From IMG/VR virus record IMGVR_UViG_3300030103_001804, positions 1 to 57,821 of that record: a stretch of 57,821 nt of DNA, one strand, 5' to 3'. Under the pieces are notes generated by a model. That model ran no database searches, was not told the origin of the DNA, and worked only from the letters and a program-made list of their open reading frames with translations. This document shows, one piece after another, positions 41,919 through 50,374 of the stretch (its first letter is position 1; every line of letters starts with the position of its first letter). This DNA is from a virus. A program made the position numbers and the translations under genes.

Positions 41919-42371
41919 TTAAGCTATTCGTATAATGGCATTACTCGCATCTGCTGTAGGGAACTGTATAGTAAAAGTACCAGATGTAGATGTTTTATTA
42001 GAGCTAAAATCCAACACAGCCACCGCTTTATTACTATTTGTGCTATTGTAGATTAAAGCACCCATAGCTGTAATTGTAGCTGTAGTAAAACTCAAATCAG
42101 CAAAATCAGTAAGTGCCGTTGTGCCTGAGGTGCTTGGTGCAACTTTAGTCAACGTGCCTCCACCAGTGGCATATGTCCCACTAGAAGCCACCTCACCAGT
42201 AGTAGTAAACGCTGTGGTTGTAGCTCCTAAAGTAGCTGTAGTGCTTGATTTACCACCACTACCTTCTGCGTATAGAGCGAGTTTAAATGCGTTACCATTT
42301 GTTGCAAAATTGTGTGTACCTAGCAGCAACTCTTGTTTGAACGCTGTACACATTGCTTGTGCGATTGCCAT
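41919..42371 (-). CDS. Structural virion protein
   Basis: 150 residues beginning MAIAQAMCTAFKQELLLGTH. Ser/Thr/Ala-rich, with a beta-sandwich-like pattern (GTFTIQFPTADASNAIIRI). A common marine phage protein whose exact role is unclear; it lies between connector-type and tail genes. Confidence 0.6.
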   Translation of the reverse strand: MAIAQAMCTAFKQELLLGTHNFATNGNAFKLALYAEGSGGKSSTTATLGATTTAFTTTGEVASSGTYATGGGTLTKVAPSTSGTTALTDFADLSFTTATITAMGALIYNSTNSNKAVAVLDFSSNKTSTSGTFTIQFPTADASNAIIRIA

Positions 42372-42658
42372 TACAGTCTCCCGATAGCTTTTGCCAGTTC
42401 CAATTGACCAGCCTCACGAACTTTGTCGCAAATACTAGCACGTTCTTCTTTTCTCGCCAACTCTATATAGTGTTGTGCAAGATTCCTTACTCTATCTCTA
42501 AATGCTTCTGCTTGCAAGCGGATAGGCTCCGGAGCATCATTGGAAATATAAATTAACTTAGTAGCAAGCATTTCTGCTATTTGGTCATTAGATAAACCAC
42601 CTTTATCCGATGTCACAACATTAACTGCTCCAATACTTCCTGCCCCTAAATCAAACAT
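42371..42658 (-). CDS. Small helical protein in the tail region
   Basis: 95 residues from the ATG at 42658 (GGGAGA 7 nt upstream); the frame begins at TTG 42673. Helical C-terminal half (QAEAFRDRVRNLAQHYIELA). Overlaps the upstream gene by 8 nt. Unrecognised. Confidence 0.5.
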   Translation of the reverse strand: MFDLGAGSIGAVNVVTSDKGGLSNDQIAEMLATKLIYISNDAPEPIRLQAEAFRDRVRNLAQHYIELARKEERASICDKVREAGQLELAKAIGRL

Positions 42659-43328
42659 TATCATGTCTCCCAAATATTATTGGCTCATTATCGACTGGTT
42701 CCGGTGGTTTTATTTCAGATTGTTTTGTTATTAACAAACCACCATTCTGTACAGTTTGCACTAAAGGGTCATCTAATCTGTGATAACCATACAGTTTTTC
42801 ATCATCTGGGACATTTGTATCTAATAAACTAGATCTGTGTGCCACTTCTAATTTTATGCCTTTGGTAGCAGCTATGGCGCACCAAAACTCTACACAAGCT
42901 CTACCTGATTCAGCCATGCTTACATTTTTATAAGTATAATCAATGCCGTACAAACTAATTTGTTTGACTTTTTTCCATATTGCATACGCCATTGCATAGG
43001 CAACTGTATTGTTGAAATAACAATAGCCAAGCTCCAAAGCTACTTCTTTTAAAGGAAAAAGCTCTAGATGCTTTACTCTTTTATCTAATGCACATGTTAG
43101 TATAGGTTTTTTATTTGTTTTCAAAAATTGACGAGCTACCCCCGTCTGAGTTCCTGCATTGTTTGTGTCTAAAAATCTAGACACGGGATCCATCATAAAT
43201 GTTTTATCCACATGAATGATTGCCCCTATGCAATTTATACCCCAGACCTCGTCAAATTCTTGTGAAGCCACCCTTGCGGCTATGTAATCTGCGTAGCTCC
43301 CACCGAGACCTACGATAGCTATTTTCAT
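42651..43328 (-). CDS. Rossmann-like protein, DUF115/MptE-like
   Basis: 225 residues. MKIAIVGLGGSYADYIAA gives a glycine-rich nucleotide-binding turn, and the later KQISLYGIDYTYKN motif resembles DUF115/MptE-like or phage-encoded sugar-related domains. It lies in the virion block, where such genes are often present. Its role is not known. Confidence 0.5.
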   Translation of the reverse strand: MKIAIVGLGGSYADYIAARVASQEFDEVWGINCIGAIIHVDKTFMMDPVSRFLDTNNAGTQTGVARQFLKTNKKPILTCALDKRVKHLELFPLKEVALELGYCYFNNTVAYAMAYAIWKKVKQISLYGIDYTYKNVSMAESGRACVEFWCAIAATKGIKLEVAHRSSLLDTNVPDDEKLYGYHRLDDPLVQTVQNGGLLITKQSEIKPPEPVDNEPIIFGRHDNV

Positions 43329-44179
43329 GTTCTTGCCTGACTTGGTAGCCCTTTTCTATACGCATCTGTGTTTTCACGAGCTTCTGCTAAATCTTTGATG
43401 CGTCCTAACGATTCACCAAACCGACCGTTATAAAGTTGTAATAAATCTGGCTCACCCTTCATGTATGTATACGCTTCTACTAAACATGCGTACAGTAAAG
43501 CATTAGTGGCATTTTCGCTCAACCATGTGGTAGTTGTATCAGCACTTGTAGATGCAACTATGCCAGTCGCGCCACTGACACTACCTGTAACAGTCTCACC
43601 CACAGTAAATGTCCCTGTTGGTATGCCGATCGTAAATTCAGTAGCTGAAACTAAAGTAGATATATCACTGGTTTGCCCACTGGTAGCTCCTGTAATCACA
43701 TCTCCCAAAGCAAACGTACCTACTACGTTATTTACAGTAATATTAAATTTACTAGCTGATAAGCTAGCTGGTCTATGATAATAAGCTATTTCGACTGTAT
43801 ATGAAGAGTTTGGTGTTGGAGCTATCAAAAAGTTAGTAACATCGTAATGAGCGTAATATTTTGGAACGCCTGTTACAGTAGAGTCCGGATAAGATTCTGC
43901 TAAATAATTCATATCTTTTTGTAACAAAAAAGATTTAGAACCGGAGTTTGTTATAGATAAACTAAAAGATGCTAGATAATCTGTTGGTGTGGCTAAAAAT
44001 TGATTGCCTGAAGTCATAGCTCCGCTTGCGTTTTTGCGAAAAAACTCTAAATCTACTGTCGTAAAAATTCTTTGCTCAGCATTTTTAATAAAACGATCTA
44101 AATTAGCTACAAATGTAGTCTCGTTATTATCCGTGTAATTTTGTATGGCATCTTTTAGTTGGGTATATGTGTAACTCAT
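43325..44179 (-). CDS. Head-tail adaptor protein (SU10-like) with inserted beta-domain
   Basis: 284 residues. The start SYTYTQLKDAIQNYTDN and the FIKNAEQRIFTTVDLEFFRK stretch match adaptor proteins of the SU10 type at the portal-tail interface. Residues about 145-215 form an inserted beta-rich unit (GTFALGDVITGATSGQTSDI). The core resumes with WLSENATNALLYACLVEAYT. The insertion may project outward and decorate the connector. Confidence 0.65.
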   Translation of the reverse strand: MSYTYTQLKDAIQNYTDNNETTFVANLDRFIKNAEQRIFTTVDLEFFRKNASGAMTSGNQFLATPTDYLASFSLSITNSGSKSFLLQKDMNYLAESYPDSTVTGVPKYYAHYDVTNFLIAPTPNSSYTVEIAYYHRPASLSASKFNITVNNVVGTFALGDVITGATSGQTSDISTLVSATEFTIGIPTGTFTVGETVTGSVSGATGIVASTSADTTTTWLSENATNALLYACLVEAYTYMKGEPDLLQLYNGRFGESLGRIKDLAEARENTDAYRKGLPSQART

Positions 44180-44490
44180 GATACGCTCACTGTAACTGTG
44201 CCGACGTTTGCTGTCGCCTCAAAAGAAGTTAATTCTGAGCCGAGTATACCTAATCCTACATTGGTATAAACTATAAATTTATTATTATCTTCTTTGACAT
44301 CTGGTCTTGGTTGGAACAACGCTTCTGCATCTGAGCCTGTTTGTGTAGGTTCTAGTTGCCTAGCTTTTGGCTCATAACACTCAGGGCAAACTTTGAAATT
44401 ATTCCACTCCTCACGTAAATCAAGATATGGATATCTAAACCCACATCTATCACAAATACCGTTAGAGTATTTTCCTAATGCATAAGCCAT
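44176..44490 (-). CDS. Zinc-ribbon virion protein
   Basis: 104 residues from the ATG at 44490. C13-x2-C16 (ICDRCGFRYPY) and C35-x2-C38 (VCPECYEPK) form a zinc ribbon common in marine phage connector loci. The C-terminal tail SFEATANVGTVTVSVS matches that of the protein at 34330-34620. Overlaps both neighbours. Confidence 0.65.
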   Translation of the reverse strand: MAYALGKYSNGICDRCGFRYPYLDLREEWNNFKVCPECYEPKARQLEPTQTGSDAEALFQPRPDVKEDNNKFIVYTNVGLGILGSELTSFEATANVGTVTVSVS

Positions 44491-45167
44491 CAACCAAATC
44501 CATAGTAATCTCTACGCGGTACAAGACTAAGATTTGCACGATCTACATCTTCATATGCTGCTCTAGCAAACTCTTCATCATACATAGCTTTGAGTGTAGG
44601 AACACGCTCTGGTGCTTTTTTCATAGCTATGTAATAGGCTAATCCTGCTGCCAAACATGGGTAAAACCTAAATGGAACATCAAGTGTGTTCACAGAGGCA
44701 TCTGCGTCTTCGATACGAGTTAAACGATCATAAACAAGCGTGTACGTTTTGTCAGGTGTAGGCCAGACTTTAATTTGTGGAACAATTTGTCTATCAACAT
44801 ACCACTGTGAAGGCTGTGCTTCTGTGTTTTTGCTCGGTATGTTTATATACACATCTCTACTAATTCTAGTGATTTGTGTATCCGATTGACTTGTGCCTGT
44901 TCCTGTTCTTATCACAGCACTTAAAACATCAACAGTATCTGTAGGTAAAGTATAAACAGCGGTACTTGCAGATAAAGTTAAAGTGCTTTGATCTATAGTC
45001 CATCTATTCAAACCTCTATTTGCCCAGTCAGCAAACATAAGATTTAAAGATCTACGAGCAGTACGCACATCATAACCAGTGCGGACTTCTAGGCCACAGC
45101 GTTCAAAAGCCTCCTCAATGTAATCATTTACATCAAGCTCGAAATCTGTTGACCCAGAAGTTGCCAT
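44490..45167 (-). CDS. P22 gp4-like head-tail connector
   Basis: 225 residues. DFELDVNDYIEEAFERCGLE followed by RTARRSLNLMFADWANRGLN, and later PFRFYPCLAAGLAYYIAMKK, match P22 tail accessory factor gp4-like proteins. They bind below the portal. The alpha-helical bundle order supports this. Confidence 0.75.
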   Translation of the reverse strand: MATSGSTDFELDVNDYIEEAFERCGLEVRTGYDVRTARRSLNLMFADWANRGLNRWTIDQSTLTLSASTAVYTLPTDTVDVLSAVIRTGTGTSQSDTQITRISRDVYINIPSKNTEAQPSQWYVDRQIVPQIKVWPTPDKTYTLVYDRLTRIEDADASVNTLDVPFRFYPCLAAGLAYYIAMKKAPERVPTLKAMYDEEFARAAYEDVDRANLSLVPRRDYYGFG

Positions 45168-45409
45168 TAGCTATACGGACCTGCGACACGTTTTGGATTA
45201 GCGTTCTTTTTACGAGAACCACCTTTTGCCATGCCGCCTACGGACATTTTCATAGGCTTTTTGACCATACCACCTTTAGCCATTTTGGTCTTTTTGACCA
45301 TACCGCCTTTAGCCATTTTGGTCTTTTTTACTGCGCCGCCTTTAGCCATTTTGGTCTTTTTTACTGCGCCGCCTTTTGCGTACATTTTTTTCTTCATCTT
45401 TTTTGCCAT
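45167..45409 (-). CDS. Lys-rich repeat protein (KTKMAKGG repeats)
   Basis: 80 residues if the ATG at 45409 is used; the frame is open to 45442 and other Met codons exist. Four repeats of the type KKTKMAKGGAV make it very basic (about a third Lys). Its first part overlaps the acidic end of the upstream gene in another frame. Possibly it binds DNA or the capsid interior. Start uncertain. Confidence 0.55.
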   Translation of the reverse strand: MAKKMKKKMYAKGGAVKKTKMAKGGAVKKTKMAKGGMVKKTKMAKGGMVKKPMKMSVGGMAKGGSRKKNANPKRVAGPYS

Positions 45410-46091
45410 CTTCTTCATCCTCTTCTGCATAAAGATTATCAAAGATCCGATTTACATCCATTGTATAGTCTAAATCAGATTTTGAATAGTGAATGTGTTG
45501 TGAAGGCTTAAACTTAGGAGCACCCTCACCTGTTACATACCAAGCAGGATGTGTAACCCTCACACGATTATTAGGCAAAGCCACAATGTTGCCTGTCCAT
45601 TTACCAGCATCAAGCAACTCTAACACATGGCTTTGTTTGTGTTGAGCTGGATCATCTGCCACTTCACTATCTGTATAGTCAACAGTGAAAAAATATTTAG
45701 CTGGGTAAAATTCCCCTTCTATTTTTGCAAGCCACGGACATGGCTGTGCTCTGTTTAAACTATACACAGAGTGTGTATGAGACATACAATCCCAAGGCTG
45801 TGCTTGGTATACATCCATCGGCTCAGGCCAGCCCTCAAACGCTGTATCACCGACTAAAGCTGTTATTGGCATCCTTGCCCACATAGCACCACCATGAACG
45901 TTTTCTTCACCAGTTATATCGCTTTCACAACCAGTGAACAAAACTTGAAAACTCAAGCACCTATTTGGCATAGTCGTTACGGCTATTGCCATTGCATGAA
46001 GGAACTCTCCATGGAAGTCTTCGTGATTGCAAGTATACTCCCTTCTTACCCAACATTTGAAGTATGGGACATTACTTGTTAAAAAACTCAT
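45342..46091 (-). CDS. Conserved virion-region protein
   Basis: 249 residues. MSFLTSNVPYFKCWVRREYT, then CNHEDFHGEFLHAMAIAV and ARMPITALVGDTAFEGWP recur in marine phages without a known function. The last 30 residues are highly charged (EEDEEDGKKDEEKNVRKRRR) and coded by DNA that overlaps the next gene. Probably structural or host-interaction related. Confidence 0.6.
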   Translation of the reverse strand: MSFLTSNVPYFKCWVRREYTCNHEDFHGEFLHAMAIAVTTMPNRCLSFQVLFTGCESDITGEENVHGGAMWARMPITALVGDTAFEGWPEPMDVYQAQPWDCMSHTHSVYSLNRAQPCPWLAKIEGEFYPAKYFFTVDYTDSEVADDPAQHKQSHVLELLDAGKWTGNIVALPNNRVRVTHPAWYVTGEGAPKFKPSQHIHYSKSDLDYTMDVNRIFDNLYAEEDEEDGKKDEEKNVRKRRRSKKDQNG

Positions 46092-46360
46092 TTTTTCTTT
46101 TTAGCCTCCTTTTTGGGCTTTTTACCTTTGCCAAAAATATGTGCGTCCACCTTGGCTGCTTTGCCACCAGTCAAGACACTATTTACCCTAGCCATTGCCC
46201 ACTGACTAGGTGTTGCTCCAGGACGATGTCCTGTTCTGTATGCAGCTAGACCTTTATTGTAAACTCTTGCGAGTTGTCCAGCCGTAACCTTTTTACCTTT
46301 TTTGCGAGCCGCTTCAGCTTTTTTTGCGAGCGACTTTTTTGTTCCCGCGCTTAGTGCCAT
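46088..46360 (-). CDS. DUF5824-like small basic protein
   Basis: 90 residues from the ATG at 46360 (AAGGAAAATC upstream). A Lys-rich first half precedes GHRPGATPSQWAMARVNSVL, a motif like that of DUF5824. The tail is Lys-rich. Overlaps the previous gene by four bases. Confidence 0.6.
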   Translation of the reverse strand: MALSAGTKKSLAKKAEAARKKGKKVTAGQLARVYNKGLAAYRTGHRPGATPSQWAMARVNSVLTGGKAAKVDAHIFGKGKKPKKEAKKKK

Positions 46361-46472
46361 TAGATTTTCCTTTTGTTTTAGCCGCAGTAATGATATCCGC
46401 ACGAGTAATCTTGTTTCGTGGCGGTGCAAAAGCCGCTAACTTTTTTTGCTTTGCAGATAATTTTTTTGCCAT
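46314..46472 (-). CDS. 52-aa basic phage protein
   Basis: An open frame from the ATG at 46472 to TGA 46314-46316, not previously obvious because of its length. It begins MAKKLSAKQKKLAAFAPPRN followed by KITRADIITAA, a pattern common to small proteins in marine phages. The last third is Lys/Arg/Gly-rich. Its final 47 nt overlap the 46088-46360 gene in a different frame. Confidence 0.6.
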   Translation of the reverse strand: MAKKLSAKQKKLAAFAPPRNKITRADIITAAKTKGKSNGTKRGNKKVARKKS

Positions 46473-46474
46473 AA

Positions 46475-46738
46475 CTATTTCTTTTTACCTCCAAACATCT
46501 TACGGAACTTTTTGGTATGCACAGATTCTTTTGTTTTCCTTCTAACTCCTGACTTATTAGTATCACTTGGGAAAACATAAGCTGAAGGATCCTTTGATGA
46601 TTTACGAGCATTACGTTGTATTTCTTTACGACGTTTAGCCTTATCTTCTGAACTGAGTCCAGCTAAGTATTTAGCTGGTATTTTACGTTTTTTCTTTTTC
46701 TTACGGCTGGCAGGGGCTTTTTTGATTTGTTTCGCCAT
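46475..46738 (-). CDS. Small basic phage protein
   Basis: 87 residues from the ATG at 46738; the frame is open to 46813 but that would overlap the upstream gene. It begins MAKQIKKAPASRKKKKKRKI, with SSEDKAKRRKEIQRNARKSS and SAYVFPSD. A conserved virion-region family in marine phages, very basic. Confidence 0.6.
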   Translation of the reverse strand: MAKQIKKAPASRKKKKKRKIPAKYLAGLSSEDKAKRRKEIQRNARKSSKDPSAYVFPSDTNKSGVRRKTKESVHTKKFRKMFGGKKK

Positions 46739-46758
46739 ATTGCCACGCATCATTGCCA

Positions 46759-46917
46759 TTACATCAACCTCGGCACAGCCGCAGCAGCTATGATCAATAC
46801 CGCTATGCCCCACAATCTCATATCTAATTTATCAAGTTGTTTTTGTATTTGGGCATATCGCTCAGTGCAATCTGCTTCGTGTTTTTCCAACAACTTTAAA
46901 ACATCATCTGCTTTCAT
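46759..46917 (-). CDS. 52-aa coiled-coil/transmembrane protein, XhlA- or holin-like
   Basis: An ATG at 46917 overlaps the TAA of the upstream gene (TAATG); ends at TAA 46759-46761. A charged helix (KHEADCTERYAQIQKQLDKL) is followed by a transmembrane helix (LWGIAVLIIAAAAVPRL). This order is found in XhlA-type hemolysins and some small holins. Possibly a lysis or virion-membrane protein. Confidence 0.55.
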   Translation of the reverse strand: MKADDVLKLLEKHEADCTERYAQIQKQLDKLDMRLWGIAVLIIAAAAVPRLM

Positions 46918-47201
46918 TACCAAGCCTTGCATGACCAATATCGAGCACTAAACTTATCTTTAGCACTAGCACAATTATGTCTAGCCCTAAAAGATTTACG
47001 TCTTGCTGGTTGATCTTTCTTAATACTCATATTAGGATCACCAAAACGCACTAACTTTATTTGGTCACCTTTTTTAGCTAAAACCGCAGATTTTTTCTTA
47101 GCTCCTGGAGTGCGTTTGGGTTTATTATATCCAGGAAAAGTTTCCCCCCGATAAGTCAACTTACCGGAGGGTGTGCGTTTCACATCTTTAGTGGAAGCCA
47201 T
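46917..47201 (-). CDS. Conserved basic protein (DUF6321-like)
   Basis: 94 residues. IKLVRFGDPNMSIKKDQPAR then RKSFRARHNCASAKDKFSAR and the end YWSCKAW match a conserved domain in many phages (DUF6321-like). Conserved Cys and basic residues suggest nucleic acid or zinc binding. Coupled to the neighbours by TAATG. Confidence 0.7.
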   Translation of the reverse strand: MASTKDVKRTPSGKLTYRGETFPGYNKPKRTPGAKKKSAVLAKKGDQIKLVRFGDPNMSIKKDQPARRKSFRARHNCASAKDKFSARYWSCKAW

Positions 47202-47605
47202 TATGCGTATTCCTTACGGACTTGTAGTATAATAGTGTAACTATCCGCAGAGCTATGACCAACAGTTGTGAACATAATATCACCTGTTTTGCCACCCCCA
47301 GCATTGTTAGCTATCCCACCAAAAGAACTATAATCATGGTATCCGCTTTGGTTTTCGCCTAATTCAATAGCAATAACATCCGATGAAGCATCAAAAAGTA
47401 TTTGTACTTTCATGCCATTGCACTGCCACCAGATTTTTTCTATTGAGCATCCCGTACACGTTTGTTTATTACCACTGGTAGATAATGCACTTACGTCTAC
47501 TTTTTTTACGGCACTCTCTCCAGAGCCGTCAGAGATGTTAGTAAACTTTAATACGGCGGTGCGTTCACCATCTATTAAAGTTTGTGAAGTGACTGCATCA
47601 GCCAT
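47201..47605 (-). CDS. Structural virion protein
   Basis: 134 residues, beta-rich (TAVLKFTNISDGSGESAVKK, MKVQILFDASSDVIAIEL). Conserved in marine podovirus-type loci after the capsid genes; may be a head or tail decoration protein. Confidence 0.6.
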   Translation of the reverse strand: MADAVTSQTLIDGERTAVLKFTNISDGSGESAVKKVDVSALSTSGNKQTCTGCSIEKIWWQCNGMKVQILFDASSDVIAIELGENQSGYHDYSSFGGIANNAGGGKTGDIMFTTVGHSSADSYTIILQVRKEYA

Positions 47606-47617
47606 AACATTCTCCTA

Positions 47618-48238
47618 TTAGTAAACTGAGTATTCTAGCTCCACAGTAAATCTGCCAGCCGTAATATCAGCATTTACAGTAGTTGTGGCTCTTGCATATA
47701 GATGCACATTTGCGACAGCCGCCGTAATGTTTGGCACGAAAATATGGTAATTACCTGCTGTATCATTAAAGTTTACATCAATCTCAGTAATAGATTGAGT
47801 TGCGCTCAATTGCTCATTAAAAGAGGTAACACCAGCACCAACAATTTCAGTACCTGAAACAGCAGCATTAGTGGCTGTACCGCTTGTAGAACTCAAAGCA
47901 AGGTTTCCAGCAAGAGTTTGACCAGCGGCAGTTGTGATGCCAATTAATGCACGATGAATAAATATTTTACTTGGTGTTACTAAATCATCTGGCGCGTCTA
48001 CATTAAGTGTGCCTAACTCTACAAGACAATCACCATCTGCATAAGCAGTTGCGGCTGCATTTGTAGAAGCAAGAGTGCCAGCAAAAGATTGTATTTTGCG
48101 AGTACCCATAGAAATAAGTTGGCCTGTAGCATTAACAGAAAAACCTGTTTGCGTAACTGCACCAGTTGTGCTGCTTTCATTGATTACATTAAAACCGCCC
48201 TTTGAACGGACTGGTCCCGAAAAGGTAGTAGTAGCCAT
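47618..48238 (-). CDS. Structural virion protein, possible capsid decoration
   Basis: 206 residues beginning MATTTFSGPVRSKGGFNVIN, rich in Ala, Thr and Ser, with beta-sandwich pattern. MATTTFSGPVRSKGGF is a shared opening in marine phage structural proteins. Lies just after the major capsid gene and its terminator. Confidence 0.6.
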   Translation of the reverse strand: MATTTFSGPVRSKGGFNVINESSTTGAVTQTGFSVNATGQLISMGTRKIQSFAGTLASTNAAATAYADGDCLVELGTLNVDAPDDLVTPSKIFIHRALIGITTAAGQTLAGNLALSSTSGTATNAAVSGTEIVGAGVTSFNEQLSATQSITEIDVNFNDTAGNYHIFVPNITAAVANVHLYARATTTVNADITAGRFTVELEYSVY

Positions 48239-48261
48239 GTCAATCTCCTGTCTTGGCTAAT

Positions 48262-48284
48262 GTCAGCCACCCAATGTGGCTGTC
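48262..48284 (-). promoter_or_regulatory. Hairpin before the 47618-48238 gene
   Basis: Arms GTCAGCCAC and GTGGCTG(T)C form a near-perfect stem just before the ribosome-binding site of the downstream gene. It may stabilise the downstream transcript after termination. Confidence 0.3.
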
Positions 48285-48303
48285 AGGATTCAAAAACTAT
48301 AAA

Positions 48304-48334
48304 CAAAAAAAGGGCGGCTCGCAAGCCGCCCTTT
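48304..48334 (-). terminator. Rho-independent terminator after the major capsid gene
   Basis: A 9-bp GC-rich stem (arms 48311-48319 and about 48323-48331) is flanked by A-runs and T-runs, so it can act in both directions. It directly follows the capsid stop and would leave capsid mRNA in excess. Confidence 0.85.
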
Positions 48335-48347
48335 TGAATATTTTGTG

Positions 48348-49256
48348 TTACGCTCCAGGAGAGCCAAATACACAACGAGGGTCAGATACGCCGAAGCTAT
48401 AACGCTCACGAGCTTTGTACCGCACGTTACCTGTATCAAAATCGCCTTCCATAGCAGTTTGCATAGGTGTACGAACAAAATGCTTGAAGCCGTTTGGTGC
48501 ATCCGTTTTAATGAAGAACGCGTCTGTATCGGTTAGGAAGTGGTTGACCACATAACCCTCAGGCAGCATACCCATGTTACGGACAGCATTGACATCATTA
48601 TCTGCTGATCCTGGACGCAGATTACTTGCCATCAACCGCTCTGCCACAAATTGCAATGCTGGTGGGATAATCATTTTCATACCACGAAGCGCAATTTTTA
48701 AGCCACGCTCGTCAATGAAAGCTGAAATATCAATCAGTGATTGCTCAAGTGACGTTTCATTCAAGTCAGCCGCAGTTGACAACTCATTACGGAAATTGCC
48801 ACCAGCAGTGGTTGGATGATCTGTTGCACACAATTCCTTACCATCGCCAAATGTAAAGCTAGAATCAAAGGCATTATTCAGCGTTGCTGCTGCCTTGACT
48901 TGCTTAGTGTTAGCCATGGAACGAGCCAATGCACGAGTGTAACGAGAGCTGAGCTTGTCGTAGAGGTTATCCTCAACGGCTTCTTCAGTAATCGAAAACG
49001 CGAGTGCGATTGTTTCATGTGTGTAACGAGCAGTAAATGACTCATTAGCCATATCAAATGATACCGCAGCACCTTCTTGTTTGATGGGTGCAGCACCAAA
49101 GCCAGCGAGCATTACCTCTTCTTCGAACGCACGATCTGAATTTTCTGATTCGTAAATCTCAGCATGTTCATTTTCGTAACGGTCGTACTCCATACCAAAC
49201 AGAGCGTTTAGTCCAGGCTCTAGTTCTTTAAGGAGTTGGGATCTTGCAATAGCCAT
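48348..49256 (-). CDS. Major capsid protein (Mu gpT-like, HK97 fold)
   Basis: 302 residues. The N-terminal region RAFEEEVMLAGFGAAPIKQE, with FTARYTHETIALAFSITEEA (about 73-93) and VKMIIPPALQ-type motifs (GMKMIIPPALQFVAERLMAS), matches Mu gpT-like major head proteins. C-terminus ERYSFGVSDPRCVFGSPGA is conserved. Flanked by scaffold-like and decoration genes and followed by a terminator, as expected for the most abundant protein. Confidence 0.8.
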   Translation of the reverse strand: MAIARSQLLKELEPGLNALFGMEYDRYENEHAEIYESENSDRAFEEEVMLAGFGAAPIKQEGAAVSFDMANESFTARYTHETIALAFSITEEAVEDNLYDKLSSRYTRALARSMANTKQVKAAATLNNAFDSSFTFGDGKELCATDHPTTAGGNFRNELSTAADLNETSLEQSLIDISAFIDERGLKIALRGMKMIIPPALQFVAERLMASNLRPGSADNDVNAVRNMGMLPEGYVVNHFLTDTDAFFIKTDAPNGFKHFVRTPMQTAMEGDFDTGNVRYKARERYSFGVSDPRCVFGSPGA

Positions 49257-49269
49257 ATCTAATTACTCC

Positions 49270-49893
49270 TTATAGACCAGTGGTTGCAGTATGGAATGGA
49301 AGATTCAGTTTAACAAGTAATGTTACACCAGCAGATGCAACATCAATCTCATCAAATGGATCTTTAATACCAACAATACGGAAGTTATCCGTTGCTGTAG
49401 TTGCGCCAGCAGTAGACACAGAAACTTCACCGATAGAAATACCAGTAGAACCATTCTGTGATCCAAAGTTGACACCCTCTGCATTAGAGTGGATCAACGC
49501 GGTTGCTGTAGCAATATTAGTCAACGAAGCATCAGCTTTAACTTCATAAACTTGGTGAGGGTTATCGTAAACAAAAACCCTTGCCTCGCTATTAGATTTT
49601 AAAGAAGATGTTCCGGGATAGTTGTTTGTAAACACTGTTTCACCATCGGTGTTTACAAATTGACATCCGGCCATAACGCCTAGGATAGCAACACTACCAC
49701 CATCTGCCGCACTCACGTCTACAAGTCCATTAGTAAGAGGAATCACCATATCGCCTTGATAAATAGCAGATGATGATCCAGCCGTTCCATTAACTTGTAC
49801 GAGATAAGACGTCAAACCTGTGGAGTTCGCTGCGCCACCTAGAAGATTGTATGGACGCAAGCCAAATGGGGCATCAAGATTTGTACCAGCCAT
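49270..49893 (-). CDS. Capsid decoration or minor head protein
   Basis: 207 residues beginning MAGTNLDAPFGLRPYNLLGG, a start seen in marine phage head proteins. Ser/Thr/Ala-rich beta-sandwich; no catalytic motif. Located directly upstream of the major capsid gene in transcript order. Confidence 0.65.
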   Translation of the reverse strand: MAGTNLDAPFGLRPYNLLGGAANSTGLTSYLVQVNGTAGSSSAIYQGDMVIPLTNGLVDVSAADGGSVAILGVMAGCQFVNTDGETVFTNNYPGTSSLKSNSEARVFVYDNPHQVYEVKADASLTNIATATALIHSNAEGVNFGSQNGSTGISIGEVSVSTAGATTATDNFRIVGIKDPFDEIDVASAGVTLLVKLNLPFHTATTGL

Positions 49894-49907
49894 TATTCAG
49901 TCCTCTT

Positions 49908-50363
49908 CTAATTATCGGAGCCACCTTTAGCTCCGAAGGTTACACGAGATTGCCGATCATTATGTATCGGCATCGAACTATGTTGTTCCCTCATAAGATC
50001 ATTATCTACAGCTTTCATTTGATCTGCTGTTTTTTCGCGATAAAAATTATCACGCTCGACTTTTGACTCTATAGGGAATCTTGCTAAAATGAGTCCCCCG
50101 ACACCGATAACTCCAGCGTGTTTACCATCTTGTACAGTAGGAGCAGCAAAGTCAGGATACTCTTCGGCGCGAACTAATTCAAAGCCTTCGCGTAAGCGAG
50201 CTGCAAGGTTTTTATTATCGTCAAAACCCATAACGGATTCACGGATCCAACGATGTGTATAACCTTCAGGGGGTGGTGGTGCGTCTAATGAAGACGGAGG
50301 AGTCCAAGGTTTACGGCGAGATTCTTTTTCTCGAGTGGCAGTATTGCGTGGGGTACGATCCAT
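49908..50363 (-). CDS. Conserved head-region protein
   Basis: 151 residues. The N-terminal KPWTPPSSLDAPPPPEGYTH then RWIRESVMGFDDNKNLAARL recur in marine phages next to scaffolds. Charged C-terminal part. Probably a head assembly or minor head protein. Confidence 0.6.
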   Translation of the reverse strand: MDRTPRNTATREKESRRKPWTPPSSLDAPPPPEGYTHRWIRESVMGFDDNKNLAARLREGFELVRAEEYPDFAAPTVQDGKHAGVIGVGGLILARFPIESKVERDNFYREKTADQMKAVDNDLMREQHSSMPIHNDRQSRVTFGAKGGSDN

Positions 50364-50374
50364 GATCTATTCCT

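Noticed and set aside
46378-46611. Minus-strand frame of 77 codons
   Set aside because: It is an alternate frame over two better supported genes (46314-46472 and 46475-46738).
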